From Telluria antibiotica (GTDB lineage: Bacteria; Pseudomonadota; Gammaproteobacteria; Burkholderiales; Burkholderiaceae_D): 64,000 bases of DNA. The stretch lies in assembly GCF_011682055.1 (NCBI RefSeq), contig NZ_JAAQOM010000014.1, positions 124,001 through 188,000 of the forward strand, written 5' to 3'. The translations under genes were made by a program, and so were the position numbers. The notes under the pieces were generated by a model, which made no database searches, was not told where the DNA came from, and was given only the letters and a program-made list of their open reading frames with translations. Positions 63,639 through 64,000 of this stretch are shown piece by piece; position 1 is the stretch's first letter, and every line of letters begins with the position of its first letter.

Positions 63639-64000
63639 ATGAAGTCTCAGCAATCGAAGTATCCGGCAGTGTTGAAATTGTGCGCCGTGGCCATCCTCGG
63701 TCTCGGCGCCGGCGTTGCAACCGCGGGCACGAACGCGGACATGGCGGCCGCGCACGCCACGCAGCGCATGGCCGTCTCGGACCTGACCGACCGCATCATC
63801 GTCAAGTACAAGGACGAGAGCGCGCCCGTCGTCGTCAAGGGCGCCAAGGGGATGCAGGCCGCCGTCGCCCGCACTGCCGCGCCGCTGTCGGCCTCGCGCA
63901 AGGCCGTGGTCGATCGCGCCGGCCAGCAGTTCGGCATGCTGCTGAAGGAATCGCACTCGATCGCCACCGGCGCCCGCATCTTCAAGCTGGACCGCAAGGT
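63639..64000 (+). CDS. Partial secreted S8 (subtilisin-like) serine protease, N-terminal prosegment
   Basis: The first 120 codons are visible and the gene runs off the right edge. It has a signal peptide (CAVAILGLGAGVATAG) and then a prosegment with DLTDRIIVKYKDE, the strand that opens the inhibitory propeptide of many betaproteobacterial and Xanthomonas-type extracellular subtilases. The catalytic domain is not in the window, so the S8 assignment is inferred from the propeptide alone. Preceded by a good ribosome binding site. Confidence 0.6.
   Translation, partial: MKSQQSKYPAVLKLCAVAILGLGAGVATAGTNADMAAAHATQRMAVSDLTDRIIVKYKDESAPVVVKGAKGMQAAVARTAAPLSASRKAVVDRAGQQFGMLLKESHSIATGARIFKLDRK

Overview
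The window is GC-rich, densely coded chromosomal DNA from a betaproteobacterium, most likely Oxalobacteraceae (Massilia/Telluria-like). This assignment is inferred from gene order and family content: mlaFEDACB, an ABC pair, ibaG and murA running into a complete his operon and tatABC, together with short-form HisG, a PEP-CTERM-like tail and family-typical small repeats. It cannot be confirmed without a database search.

Layout. 1-435: start of a minus-strand hydrolase-like gene and its upstream region. 436-7820: lipid-asymmetry operon mlaFEDACB (with mlaA inside the operon), an ABC-2 exporter pair, ibaG and murA. 7873-15502: hisG, hisD, a solitary DNA methyltransferase, hisC, hisB, hisH, hisA, hisF, hisI, hisE. 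15519-17547: HIT protein and tatABC, closed by a strong terminator. 17632-22659: accessory island with an orphan PEP-CTERM-like tail and then a four-gene peptide-export cassette. 22736-33900: minus-strand block of two small envelope proteins, an NHL-repeat/M23-like fusion, a DUF885 peptidase, a large SNF2-type helicase and an S9 peptidase. 34049-37692: hemE, an AT-rich region full of DnaA-box matches, and priA. 37964-46266: flavin oxidoreductase, SRPBCC protein, Rep helicase, SlyX, GNAT/FemAB-like protein, a second double-glycine leader peptide, small hypotheticals and a TMEM175-like protein. 46500-56420: M3 peptidase, DUF4404, YgiQ radical SAM protein, AI-2E-type permease with a cyclic-nucleotide-binding protein, a diguanylate cyclase and an ABC pair. 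56483-56677: tRNA-Asp and tRNA-Val. 57039-64000: TonB-dependent receptor, a three-gene signalling operon, an NTF2-like secreted protein and the start of an S8 secreted protease.

The most striking system is 17906-22659. A 69-residue peptide has a short double-glycine leader, a Cys/Gly-rich core and 15 histidines at alternating positions. It is followed by an unrecognised 318-residue protein, a HlyD-type adaptor and a C39-peptidase ABC exporter with an intact Cys-His-Asp triad. The last three genes overlap by 4 bases each, so they look translationally coupled. It reads as a dedicated route to make, possibly modify, cleave and secrete a histidine-lattice peptide. A second, unrelated double-glycine precursor with no local exporter lies at 44489-44677 and might use the same transporter.

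Other notable points are a candidate replication-origin-like DnaA-box cluster between hemE and priA, a DNA methyltransferase translationally coupled inside the his operon, two families of palindromic intergenic repeats, and a sensor kinase with a degenerate receiver domain. Functional calls rest on motifs read by eye; no database search was run.
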